From Fastidiosipila sp964627125 (GTDB taxonomy: Bacteria > Bacillota > Clostridia > Saccharofermentanales > Fastidiosipilaceae), in NCBI GenBank assembly GCA_964627125.1, contig CAZVJQ010000042.1, positions 1 to 7,038 of the forward strand: a DNA stretch of 7,038 nt. Direction: 5' to 3'. Both the position numbers and the translations under genes were made by a program. This document shows positions 1 to 6,335 of the stretch, piece after piece (within the stretch, counting starts at the first letter, position 1; every line of letters starts with the position of its first letter). The notes below the pieces were generated by a model. It did no database searches and was not told the DNA's origin. It was given only the letters and a program-made list of their open reading frames with translations.

Positions 1-244
1 TGAATTCCACTTGATATGGTTCACTTGGTGCATCTATGGTTGTTTCTGGAGTAGTCGTGGTGGTAGTTGTTTCTAGTACGACATCTTCAGTAGTGCTACT
101 TGTGCTTGTTTCTAGCTTGACAGATTCTAATGTAGAATTTTTAGTATCTCCAGTCGAACCTAAGTTACATCCTTGCAATATCAAGCTAAAGGCAAGTAGA
201 AAAATTATTATTGAATGTTTGTTTTGCCAATTATTTCTTCTCAT
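1..244 (-). CDS. Transglutaminase-type surface lipoprotein, tandem paralogue (5' part only)
   Basis: This is the first 81 codons of a lipoprotein gene that leaves the window at its left edge. The ATG at 244 is chosen because a GAGGG ribosome site (252-256) lies 7 nt upstream of it; an in-frame ATG at 250 would be only 1 nt from that site. The protein has a basic start (RR), a hydrophobic segment of about residues 11-23 and the lipobox LQGC with Cys26, so it is probably lipid-anchored on the outer face of the membrane. A Thr/Ser-rich stalk follows (about residues 43-74), then the motif PYQVEF. In the 42 residues up to the end of the signal region and first linker, 30 are identical to the gene at 494-1963, and PYQVEF is also shared. 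By homology the missing part should carry a transglutaminase-like domain, but that part is not visible here. The stalk is about 32 residues against 58 in the neighbour. Confidence 0.85.
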   Translation of the reverse strand, partial: MRRNNWQNKHSIIIFLLAFSLILQGCNLGSTGDTKNSTLESVKLETSTSSTTEDVVLETTTTTTTPETTIDAPSEPYQVEF

Positions 245-251
245 ATTCATG

Positions 252-256
252 CCCTC
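252..256 (-). promoter_or_regulatory. Ribosome binding site of the left lipoprotein copy
   Basis: GAGGG on the minus strand is 7 nt before the ATG at 244 and only 1 nt before the ATG at 250. It therefore supports the internal ATG as the true start, as in the other copy. Confidence 0.7.
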
Positions 257-301
257 ACTGAGATTATAATTTGGAAGGTTTATATTAGGAAAATAGAGAT
301 T

Positions 302-325
302 CTTCAGGCATCAGTACGCATGAAG
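302..325 (-). promoter_or_regulatory. Leader hairpin, left copy
   Basis: On the minus strand CTTCATGC and GCCTGAAG can pair (7 of 8 positions) around an 8-nt loop. It lies in the predicted 5' leader, about 60 nt before the start codon. The same arms recur in the other copy, where pairing is weaker (6 of 8). No U-tract follows, so it is not an ordinary terminator. Its role is unknown; it could be a leader structure or a protein-binding site. Confidence 0.4.
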
Positions 326-397
326 TCTAACCATCTTCAAAACTAAAAGTACAATTAAAGCTTACGCGTATACTGAATTTATATCTGTCTTACGCTG

Positions 398-406
398 ATT
401 GTATCA
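398..406 (-). promoter_or_regulatory. Extended -10 promoter, left lipoprotein copy
   Basis: TGATACAAT on the minus strand is an extended -10 element (TGn plus TACAAT). It sits in the block GTAGTGATACAATC, which is unchanged between the two duplicated upstream regions. No good -35 hexamer is present at 17 nt, as is common with extended -10 promoters. The start of transcription would fall near 391, giving a leader of about 145 nt. Confidence 0.5.
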
Positions 407-493
407 CTACATACATAGTAAAATATTAAATTACAACTAATTTTTTCTAATGAAAAATAATTATACCCTAGATTACATATGTTCCTAGTATGG

Positions 494-1963
494 TTAATAC
501 ATAGACTCATCGGGAAAATACAGTCTTATAACATGACCATAAATCATCCAATCAAATTTCAACTCTTCAGATTTATACTCATTATTCTCAATGGCTTCGT
601 TAGCAATTTCTGTAAGGATATAGTAGTCGAATTCACCTGTATACCAGAAATCAAATACATCATCAATGTCATCTTCTAGGTTTATTTTATTAATAAATTC
701 AGTAATACCTTGCTCAATTTCCTCTGTGGATTCAAAATACGTATTTAATTGTTTATATCCGCTGTCATTATCAGCAAATGATAATTCAACCTCGAAATAA
801 GGAGTATGGCTCCTTGACATGGTTTCTGAACCACGTAGAAAATTCGAAACTGTTGCTTCATGTAAAAAATCAACTTCTAAACCTGCAATTCCATAGTCAT
901 CCATAGTAACATCTACTGAATACCAGCTATCTTCAAAATAGACTAAATTCCAAGCATGAGGTACGTTAGTTGTTCCACTTACCATAGTCACGTCTATTTG
1001 CATAGCTGCGAGAATTAATGCAAATGCTTGAGAATAACCTACACATTTAGTTAGTTTATCTTCTCCTAATATTGCATCATAAACATTATTTTTAGTATGA
1101 ATTCCATCCTCAGAAGGATCATAGTCTACGCGAAAGATGATATAGTCATGGGCCATGCGTATTCTTTGCCAGGTGTTACTAGTAGTATCCATGATATTTT
1201 GAGCAATAGCTTTGACTTCTTCAATTACATCTTGGTAGTCTTCAGCACTAGCTTCTAATGGATTTGAGCTTTGATATTCATAATCAACATAAACAAGTAT
1301 TTCACTTATCAAGTCATTCTGGTCGTAGATAAATGATACATTATTTTCATAAGTGAAAAATCTCGGATCACTTTCAAGCACTGTATACACTAATTCTATA
1401 AGTGTCTGTTCGGGAATCTTGCCCACGAACTGTGAAAAATCAATGAGAAAATTCTCATGACCATCATAAAATAAAATTTCTTGGCTTATAAGGTGGTCAT
1501 AAATATACTCCATAAATTCGACTTGTATTGGATCTTCCACAAGTTGCCATGGATAGTTTAGGACTGGATCTACAGCAGTTTTTATGTCAGTATCTGCTGG
1601 CATTATTTTATTTCCTGGAACAACAAATGACACATCATTATGTGTGAATTCTACTTGATATGGTTCATTTGGAGTGTTTATTGTCGTAGTTGATATTGTT
1701 TCTTCAACGGTTGTTGAAGTCATTGTTGTCGTAGATGTGGAAGTACTCGTTTCTTGTACAATTTCTTGAGTTGTCTCTTTCGTTGTCTCTTTAGTTGTAA
1801 GCTCTAGAGTTATGTTACTTGAACTAGTATCATTACTTACAGATTCTGATGTAGAATTTCCAGTATTTCCTGTCGAGCCTAAATTACATGATTGCAGTAT
1901 AAGACTGCAGATTAGTAGAAGAATTAATATTAAATGTTTGTTTAGCTTATTATTTACTCTCAT
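494..1963 (-). CDS. Surface lipoprotein with transglutaminase-like domain
   Basis: The protein has 489 residues from the ATG at 1963. That start is preferred over an in-frame TTG at 1969 because GAGGA (1971-1975) is 8 nt from the ATG but only 2 nt from the TTG. A lipoprotein signal peptide ends in the lipobox LQSC (Cys26), so the product should be anchored outside the membrane. Residues of about 43-100 form a Thr/Ser/Glu-rich stalk. Residues of about 100-250 resemble the region that often precedes transglutaminase domains in clostridial proteins (DPRFF, then beta-like strands ending VYVDYEY). The transglutaminase-like core (Pfam Transglut_core type) spans about 265-360 with the triad Cys307 (LTKCVGYSQAF), His336 (PHAWN) and Asp351 (SVDVTMDD), so it is probably active. 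In bacteria this fold may be a cysteine protease, a crosslinking enzyme or a peptidoglycan-related enzyme; the sequence does not decide. The acidic C-terminal 110 residues are unassigned. A diverged tandem copy lies downstream. No terminator is obvious after the stop. Confidence 0.93.
   Translation of the reverse strand: MRVNNKLNKHLILILLLICSLILQSCNLGSTGNTGNSTSESVSNDTSSSNITLELTTKETTKETTQEIVQETSTSTSTTTMTSTTVEETISTTTINTPNEPYQVEFTHNDVSFVVPGNKIMPADTDIKTAVDPVLNYPWQLVEDPIQVEFMEYIYDHLISQEILFYDGHENFLIDFSQFVGKIPEQTLIELVYTVLESDPRFFTYENNVSFIYDQNDLISEILVYVDYEYQSSNPLEASAEDYQDVIEEVKAIAQNIMDTTSNTWQRIRMAHDYIIFRVDYDPSEDGIHTKNNVYDAILGEDKLTKCVGYSQAFALILAAMQIDVTMVSGTTNVPHAWNLVYFEDSWYSVDVTMDDYGIAGLEVDFLHEATVSNFLRGSETMSRSHTPYFEVELSFADNDSGYKQLNTYFESTEEIEQGITEFINKINLEDDIDDVFDFWYTGEFDYYILTEIANEAIENNEYKSEELKFDWMIYGHVIRLYFPDESMY
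1770..1798 (-). repeat. 12-bp in-frame tandem repeat in the lipoprotein stalk
   Basis: GTTGTCTCTTT occurs at 1770-1780 and 1782-1792, followed by a partial third unit (GTTGT at 1794-1798). The unit is 12 bp, so it adds four residues (ETTK) each time without breaking the frame. This part of the stalk has no counterpart of equal length in the left paralogue, consistent with growth by slippage. Confidence 0.7.
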
Positions 1964-1970
1964 ATTCAAG

Positions 1971-1975
1971 TCCTC
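1971..1975 (-). promoter_or_regulatory. Ribosome binding site of the complete lipoprotein gene
   Basis: GAGGA on the minus strand lies 8 nt before the ATG at 1963 and 2 nt before the alternative TTG at 1969, which decides the start. It matches the site of the left copy. Confidence 0.7.
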
Positions 1976-2020
1976 ACTGAGATAACAATTTGGAAGGTTA
2001 GTGTTTTAGGAATTGAAATT

Positions 2021-2044
2021 CTTCAGGCATTATTACGCAAGAAG
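2021..2044 (-). promoter_or_regulatory. Leader hairpin, right copy
   Basis: CTTCTTGC and GCCTGAAG on the minus strand flank an 8-nt loop, at the same place in the leader as 302-325. Six of eight positions pair. The 3' arm GCCTGAAG and the flanks are identical to the other copy; the 5' arm has changed, which slightly weakens the case for a selected stem and leaves open a sequence-specific binding site. Confidence 0.35.
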
Positions 2045-2116
2045 TCAAAACATTTTCAAACCTAGAAGTACTATTAAAGCTTGCGCATTTACTGAATTTA
2101 TAAGTGTCTTATGCAG

Positions 2117-2125
2117 ATTGTATCA
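2117..2125 (-). promoter_or_regulatory. Extended -10 promoter, complete lipoprotein gene
   Basis: TGATACAAT on the minus strand is identical to the element at 398-406 and sits in the same conserved block. The expected -35 position is only T-rich. Predicted leader length is about 147 nt. It lies downstream of the operon terminators at 2190-2261, so the lipoprotein gene is probably its own transcription unit. Confidence 0.5.
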
Positions 2126-2189
2126 CTACTTGAACAGAAAAAAATTAATATACATGTAATTTTTTCTAAGCTAAAGGGCTAACAAAGGG

Positions 2190-2224
2190 AAAAATATAGA
2201 CACCCCAAATTCCTCGGAGTGTCT
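2190..2224 (-). terminator. Intrinsic terminator (distal) of the ABC transporter operon
   Basis: On the minus strand AGACACTCC and GGGGTGTCT form a 9-bp stem (one G-U pair) with a 9-nt loop, followed directly by ATATTTTT. Arms are at 2216-2224 and 2198-2206. It ends transcription coming from the transporter genes and protects the lipoprotein promoter 65 bp further on. Confidence 0.75.
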
Positions 2225-2234
2225 TGGTATCTTT

Positions 2235-2261
2235 AAAAATATGTTCTATCGCAGAGAACAT
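2235..2261 (-). terminator. Possible first of two tandem terminators
   Basis: ATGTTCT and AGAACAT on the minus strand form a perfect 7-bp stem around the loop CTGCGAT, followed by ATTTTT. The stem is AT-rich and weaker than the one at 2190-2224, but the arrangement fits a tandem terminator pair. Confidence 0.55.
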
Positions 2262-2376
2262 CATCATGCCAAACAGCTCTTCTAAGCTAGAGCATATGGT
2301 CTCAGTTCTCAATCACGTCGTAAGTGTCGGGCTCACATTTCACTTCGCTCATGTTTGCCACGTCACTCTGACGAGC

Positions 2377-2425
2377 AGCTCTTCAGCTAATCTCACGAAT
2401 TATGCTTGTGAGATTAGGAAGAGCT
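2377..2425 (-). other. Long hairpin directly after the permease stop codon
   Basis: AGCTCTTC plus CTAATCTCAC pair with GTGAGATTAG plus GAAGAGCT to give an 18-bp stem, interrupted only by a 2-nt bulge, with an 11-nt loop. It begins 2 nt after the permease stop (2428-2430). No T-run follows on either strand, so it is not a classical intrinsic terminator. A 3'-end barrier that stabilises the transporter mRNA, or one end of a repeat element, are the likeliest readings. Confidence 0.7.
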
Positions 2426-2427
2426 AG

Positions 2428-5400
2428 CTACTCCACCGCCTTCATGGCTTCGACCATGTTTATTCTTCTTAATTGGAAGTGCATTATTAGCATTACTATT
2501 AATGAGAATACTAATGCTAAGACTAGAGAGATCAGATAGCTCATTGGTGCGATGTCTGTTGGGAAAATCATCATATCTACTTCAACAGTTTTTAGGATGT
2601 AGCCTGTTAATAATGGTCCTGCTAATAATCCTACAGCAATACCTGCTAGAACTAAGAATATTATTTCTCTATAGACATATAGAGTTATATCAACAGTTGT
2701 TGATCCTAGAACTTTAAGAGTAGATAACTCTCTTTCTCTTTCAGATACATTAATACTAATTAAGCTATATAGAACAATGAACACTAAAATTGCTGCAGCT
2801 ACAATCAAAATTATAGTTACCATATTTAAAGTCTCTATTGTTCCATCAAAACTATGCTGTAACTCATCAATAAATAGTGTTCCAAGAACTACTTCTTCTT
2901 GAGTCATTTCACTTGCTAAATCATCCTGATAATCTGCATCTGTATTACTTAATCTTATAAGTGCAGTATTTTTTGGAACAAACTCTACACCTCTAACTTC
3001 CTTAAAAGTATCTTGAGTCATGTATATGCTATGTCCAATGTAACTTTCTACTATGTGATCTATCTTAAATTCATATACTTCGCCACTGTTATCTGCAAGT
3101 TCTATGGTTTCACCAGCTTCTGCTCCTAGTAATTCACTAAGTTTCCTACTGACATAAATCTGACCATCTTCAGGTAAGCTATCTAATTCCTCACCTGAGT
3201 ATGCATCATTGAAGTTATAGAATTCTTTATATAAGCCATCGTCTTCTAAAATATTTAAACTTACAGATTGCTCATTTATAGAGCTATCTACTGTGTCATA
3301 AGTAGTTGTGTATATATTTAGAATATTATCTACACCATCTAAACTAGAGTATTCTTCCACAAAAGCTTCAGTATCTTCTACTGTCGCATCATCTTGGTAC
3401 TGAACTTGAATATCGAATGGTTGTATATAATCAAATTGTCTACTTGCTAATCCACTTATGGAGTTACTAATACCAAATCCAGTTATTAATAGCATGGTAC
3501 AGCCTGCAACTCCTACAATAACCATGGAGTTTCTTCCCTTAAATCTACTCAAGTTCCTAAATGTAACTTTCATATTGAAACTTAATTTATTCCAGAACCA
3601 TGTCCATCTTTCTAGAAGAATAGATTTTCCACCCTTTGGTGGTTTTGGTCTCATTAATTGTGCTGGAACTTCCTCTAAAGATTTTCTTGTTGTAAGTAGA
3701 GCTGGTCCTAAAGTAGTTAGAGCAATTAGAACAACAACTAAAATTATATCAACTGCATAGAAATTTGTACCTGCTGGTGGGAAATCAAACATCATACCGT
3801 AGGCATAGATGACAATTTTTGGTAGGGTTAGATTTCCTACTAATACACCTACTACAATTCCTAAGACAGCAGCAATTACTGCATAAAGTATGAATTTCAA
3901 GGAGATATCAGCTGGACTATAGCCAAGAGCTTTATTAGTACCGATGTTGCCTCTCTCTTCCTCAACCATTCGTTTCATAACTGTATAGCTTACAAGCGCT
4001 GCGATTAGGAAGAATATTAATGGGAATACTGTAGCAACAGCCCCTATTCTATCCGCATTATCCTTATACTCCTGATAACCTACAAAATAGCCTCTATCTT
4101 CAATAATATAATTCGCTTCTCTTAATTCAGCTAAGCTTGCTCTAGCATCTTCTAACTCTTGTTCACCTTCAGCGATATCATCTTTAGCATTTTCAATTTC
4201 ATCTTCTGCTTCTTCTATTTCTTCTTCAGCCTGAGCTCTTTCATCTTCATAAGTTTCTCTACCTTCTTCAAGTTCTTCTCTAGCAGCATCAATTTCAGCC
4301 TGAGCATCATCTATGAATTGTTCAAGATCTGCAAGAGCTACACCTTCTGGTAAATTTTCACTTATTTCAGTCAATTGGGAATCTAATTCAGCTTCAGCAG
4401 TATTTAAAGATGCTTCACTCTCAGCAATTGTTCTTTCTGCATTATCTAGAGATGCTATTGCATTAGCCATCTCAGCTTCAGCGGCAGCAATTTCTGCTTG
4501 CCCATTAGCAATTTCTTCTTCAGCAGTTGCGAATTGTGCCTCAGCATTAGCCTTCTCTTCTTCAAAAGTAGCTTGAGCAGTAGCTAATTCTTCTTGAGAG
4601 TTTTCTAATTCAATAGCAGCATTATTAAGCGCATTTTCTGCACTCTCTAATTCACCCTTTTGCATATCTAATTCAGATTTTCCACTGTTATATGCTTCTC
4701 TAGCAGCTTCTAACTGGGTTCTACCTTCTTCAATTTCAGCCTCAGCTACTGGTAATTGTTCGTCATAAGCTGCCCTTGCAGACTCGTAGGTTGTCCTATT
4801 AGATTGAATTCTCTCAGCCTCAGTAGCATATTCTTCATCTGTAAGATTTTCTTTATTCTCTTCTAATGCAAGTTCAGCAGCTTCAATCTCAGCTAGCCAA
4901 ATTTCTAAGCTATCTAGGTTTTGTTTTAATTCAGTCTCAGCAGTCTCTAGTGCTTGCTCTTGTAAAGTTATCTGGCTTAAAGCAGCTTCTAACTCTAATT
5001 TAGCAGCAGCTATTTCAGCATCTGCAGTTTCTTTATTTGCATCGAATTCTGCTCTTTGGGTATTTAATTCTTCTTCAGCTGTAGCTAATTCAGAAGCCCA
5101 AGTATCTAGAGCAGCTTCATTTTCTGCTAACTCTGCTCTACCATTTTCTAACTCTGTCTGAGCACTTGCAATCTCGGCTCTAGCTACTTCTAACTCTTCT
5201 TGCCCCTGAGCCATTCTAGCTTCAGCATTTGCTCTTTCACTAGCCAAATTAGCTTTAGCACTCTCTATCTCAGCTCTATAATCTGCTAATTCATTTTGGG
5301 CAGTAATAATCTGAGTTACAGCATCTCCTAAGCTAGTTCCTTCAGGCAATCCCTCTTGAATGCTTGCTAACTGCTCATCTAACTCAGCTTGTACATCATT

Positions 5401-6333
5401 TAGCTCAGTTTCTGCATTTTCAATATCTTCGTAGGCTGCTTCAAGTTCTTCACGGGCATTTTCAATTTCCTCTTCACCTTCGCTAATCTCATCTCTAGCG
5501 TCTTCTAGCTCTTGTTCACCCTCTTCAATCGCTTCTCTAGCTTCCTCTTGAACTTCTAAGTAAACTGCATCATCTCTATCTTCGAAGGCTGTCTCAAATT
5601 CATCTAATTTCGTAGCAATTACATCTTCATACTCATCTGAGTATGCCTCATATTCATCTGCTTCTAATACATCAATAGCTGCAGCTGTGTAGTATTCACC
5701 TTGGAATATATCTGGGTGCCCTACTAAGAAATAATCGATTGTACCTTTACCAATATTGGTTCGACCCTTGCTCGTTCTATCCACGTGCATAGGTGATCTT
5801 ACAAAACCAGATATGACAAATTCTTCAGTGTCTATATTAGGAGCCTTTTCATCTTCCACAAGACCTAAATCATTAAGCCTAATAGTATCGCCTATCTCAT
5901 AGCCTAATAAATTATCTTCCACAACAGAATAGTCCACAGCGACTTCGTTCTTCGCACTTGGCAAAGCCCCCTCAATCACCACAAACTGATTCATTTCAGA
6001 TATTTCATTAAGATTTGGATATATTCTATAAAGAGCGGCCGTATCTGCATCTTGTCTATCCACAGACCTATAAGCTGTGTATTCAATTCCATCTATACTA
6101 TCTAAGACATCTATATCTTCAGACCTTAAACCATAGGTAGATTGTAAATGTATATCTTGGAAATTTTGCTCAGCATAATATTCAGCAGCGCTGTCTATCA
6201 TACCTGGTTGAGCTGCTCTAATACCGACAAAAAAACCAGCCCCCAAGGCAATAATTGCAAAGAGGGATAGGAATCTTGGCCAGGATTTTAGAATAGTTCT
6301 CCAACTATCTTTCCATAAAGATTTCTTGCCCAT
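2428..6333 (-). CDS. FtsX-like ABC transporter permease with giant coiled-coil insertion
   Basis: The protein has 1301 residues from the ATG at 6333; a GTG at 6342 overlapping the ATPase stop is the alternative start. Numbers count from the ATG. Predicted membrane helices lie at about 21-40, 765-787, 813-835, 860-881, 935-955, 1171-1194, 1224-1245 and 1262-1286. Two FtsX domains (about 765-885 and 1175-1295) carry the typical EEERGNIGTNKALGYSPAD and ERERELSTLKVLGSTTVD turns, which probably couple to the ATPase. MacB-like extracellular domains lie at about 41-250 and 955-1170. Residues of about 258-740 are an Ala/Glu-rich coiled coil with L-x-x-G/A spacing (for example NGRAEL, EGEQEL). Such permeases occur in Bacillota and related MacB/LolCE proteins act as mechanotransducers rather than classical pores; the substrate cannot be named. 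It is probably the last gene of an operon with the ATPase at 6336-7037. The gene appears intact, and the coil makes it much longer than a MacB-type permease of about 400-800 residues. Confidence 0.95.
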   Translation of the reverse strand: MGKKSLWKDSWRTILKSWPRFLSLFAIIALGAGFFVGIRAAQPGMIDSAAEYYAEQNFQDIHLQSTYGLRSEDIDVLDSIDGIEYTAYRSVDRQDADTAALYRIYPNLNEISEMNQFVVIEGALPSAKNEVAVDYSVVEDNLLGYEIGDTIRLNDLGLVEDEKAPNIDTEEFVISGFVRSPMHVDRTSKGRTNIGKGTIDYFLVGHPDIFQGEYYTAAAIDVLEADEYEAYSDEYEDVIATKLDEFETAFEDRDDAVYLEVQEEAREAIEEGEQELEDARDEISEGEEEIENAREELEAAYEDIENAETELNDVQAELDEQLASIQEGLPEGTSLGDAVTQIITAQNELADYRAEIESAKANLASERANAEARMAQGQEELEVARAEIASAQTELENGRAELAENEAALDTWASELATAEEELNTQRAEFDANKETADAEIAAAKLELEAALSQITLQEQALETAETELKQNLDSLEIWLAEIEAAELALEENKENLTDEEYATEAERIQSNRTTYESARAAYDEQLPVAEAEIEEGRTQLEAAREAYNSGKSELDMQKGELESAENALNNAAIELENSQEELATAQATFEEEKANAEAQFATAEEEIANGQAEIAAAEAEMANAIASLDNAERTIAESEASLNTAEAELDSQLTEISENLPEGVALADLEQFIDDAQAEIDAAREELEEGRETYEDERAQAEEEIEEAEDEIENAKDDIAEGEQELEDARASLAELREANYIIEDRGYFVGYQEYKDNADRIGAVATVFPLIFFLIAALVSYTVMKRMVEEERGNIGTNKALGYSPADISLKFILYAVIAAVLGIVVGVLVGNLTLPKIVIYAYGMMFDFPPAGTNFYAVDIILVVVLIALTTLGPALLTTRKSLEEVPAQLMRPKPPKGGKSILLERWTWFWNKLSFNMKVTFRNLSRFKGRNSMVIVGVAGCTMLLITGFGISNSISGLASRQFDYIQPFDIQVQYQDDATVEDTEAFVEEYSSLDGVDNILNIYTTTYDTVDSSINEQSVSLNILEDDGLYKEFYNFNDAYSGEELDSLPEDGQIYVSRKLSELLGAEAGETIELADNSGEVYEFKIDHIVESYIGHSIYMTQDTFKEVRGVEFVPKNTALIRLSNTDADYQDDLASEMTQEEVVLGTLFIDELQHSFDGTIETLNMVTIILIVAAAILVFIVLYSLISINVSERERELSTLKVLGSTTVDITLYVYREIIFLVLAGIAVGLLAGPLLTGYILKTVEVDMMIFPTDIAPMSYLISLVLALVFSLIVMLIMHFQLRRINMVEAMKAVE

Positions 6334-6335
6334 TT

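Larger units (their letters stand above)
245..450 (-). repeat. Duplicated promoter-leader region, left copy
   Basis: About 205 bp upstream of the left lipoprotein gene align nearly without gaps to 1964-2169. Shared blocks include the ribosome site, TTCCAAATT, the leader hairpin with GCCTGAAG, the AAGCTT region, AATTCAGTA, GTAGTGATACAATC and, at the far end, TTAGAAAAAATTA. Similarity stops at about 450, just outside the promoter; beyond it lies the 3' end of the neighbouring gene. This marks the edge of a tandem duplication unit of about 1.72 kb. Apart from the promoter, hairpin and ribosome site listed separately, I see no gene in 245-493. Confidence 0.8.
1964..2169 (-). repeat. Duplicated promoter-leader region, right copy
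   Basis: This region aligns with 245-450 over its full length at an offset of about 1719 bp. Similarity ends around 2169, inside TTAGAAAAAATTA, about 20 bp from the terminator of the transporter operon. The conserved parts are the promoter, AATTCAGTA, the hairpin and the ribosome site; the sequence between them has drifted. It is locally AT-rich (about 30 percent GC at 2041-2100). Confidence 0.8.
2225..2427 (-). other. Gene-free, GC-richer structured 3' region of the transporter operon
   Basis: Between the permease stop and the distal terminator lie about 200 bp without a convincing gene. GC is 49 percent over 2281-2380 against about 30 percent in the AT-rich leader to the left. Self-complementary pieces include the long hairpin at 2377-2425, CGTCA/TGACG at 2361-2373, GCTCT/AGAGC at 2276-2293 and the stem at 2241-2261. 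CAGCTCTTC occurs twice, at 2274-2282 and 2376-2384, and its complement GAAGAGCT at 2418-2425. It could be a dispersed repeat, a non-coding RNA or the remains of an inserted element; the sequence alone does not decide. Confidence 0.5.

Noticed and set aside
36..269. Plus-strand 77-codon open frame, Val/Ser-rich
   Set aside because: It is the antisense of the Thr-rich lipoprotein stalk and signal peptide on the minus strand; the Val runs are the complement of Thr codons.
479..679. Plus-strand 66-codon open frame
   Set aside because: Lies almost wholly antisense to the 3' end of the transglutaminase lipoprotein gene, with no ribosome site of note.
2166..2267. Minus-strand 33-codon frame beginning with three Met codons (MMMFSAIEHIFKD)
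   Set aside because: It reads through both predicted terminator stems and has no clear ribosome site. It may be a chance frame in a structured repeat; copies elsewhere in the genome would reopen the question.
2224..2427. Plus-strand 67-codon open frame across the structured patch
   Set aside because: It spans several hairpins, has no ribosome site, and would be the only plus-strand gene; its low-complexity Ser/Val content fits no family I know.
2190..2427. Insertion sequence or CRISPR array
   Set aside because: No transposase frame, no terminal inverted repeats bounding the patch with target duplications, and no regularly spaced repeats; only a single 9-bp direct repeat 102 bp apart.
4159..4576. 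Two plus-strand frames rich in Phe/Ser and Ala/Ser
   Set aside because: They are antisense shadows of the Glu/Ala-rich coiled-coil codons of the permease.
4117..5560. Possible separate coiled-coil protein fused by frameshift or assembly error
   Set aside because: The frame is open throughout, the coil is flanked by the expected extracellular domain and second membrane helix, and such insertions are known in Bacillota FtsX-type permeases.
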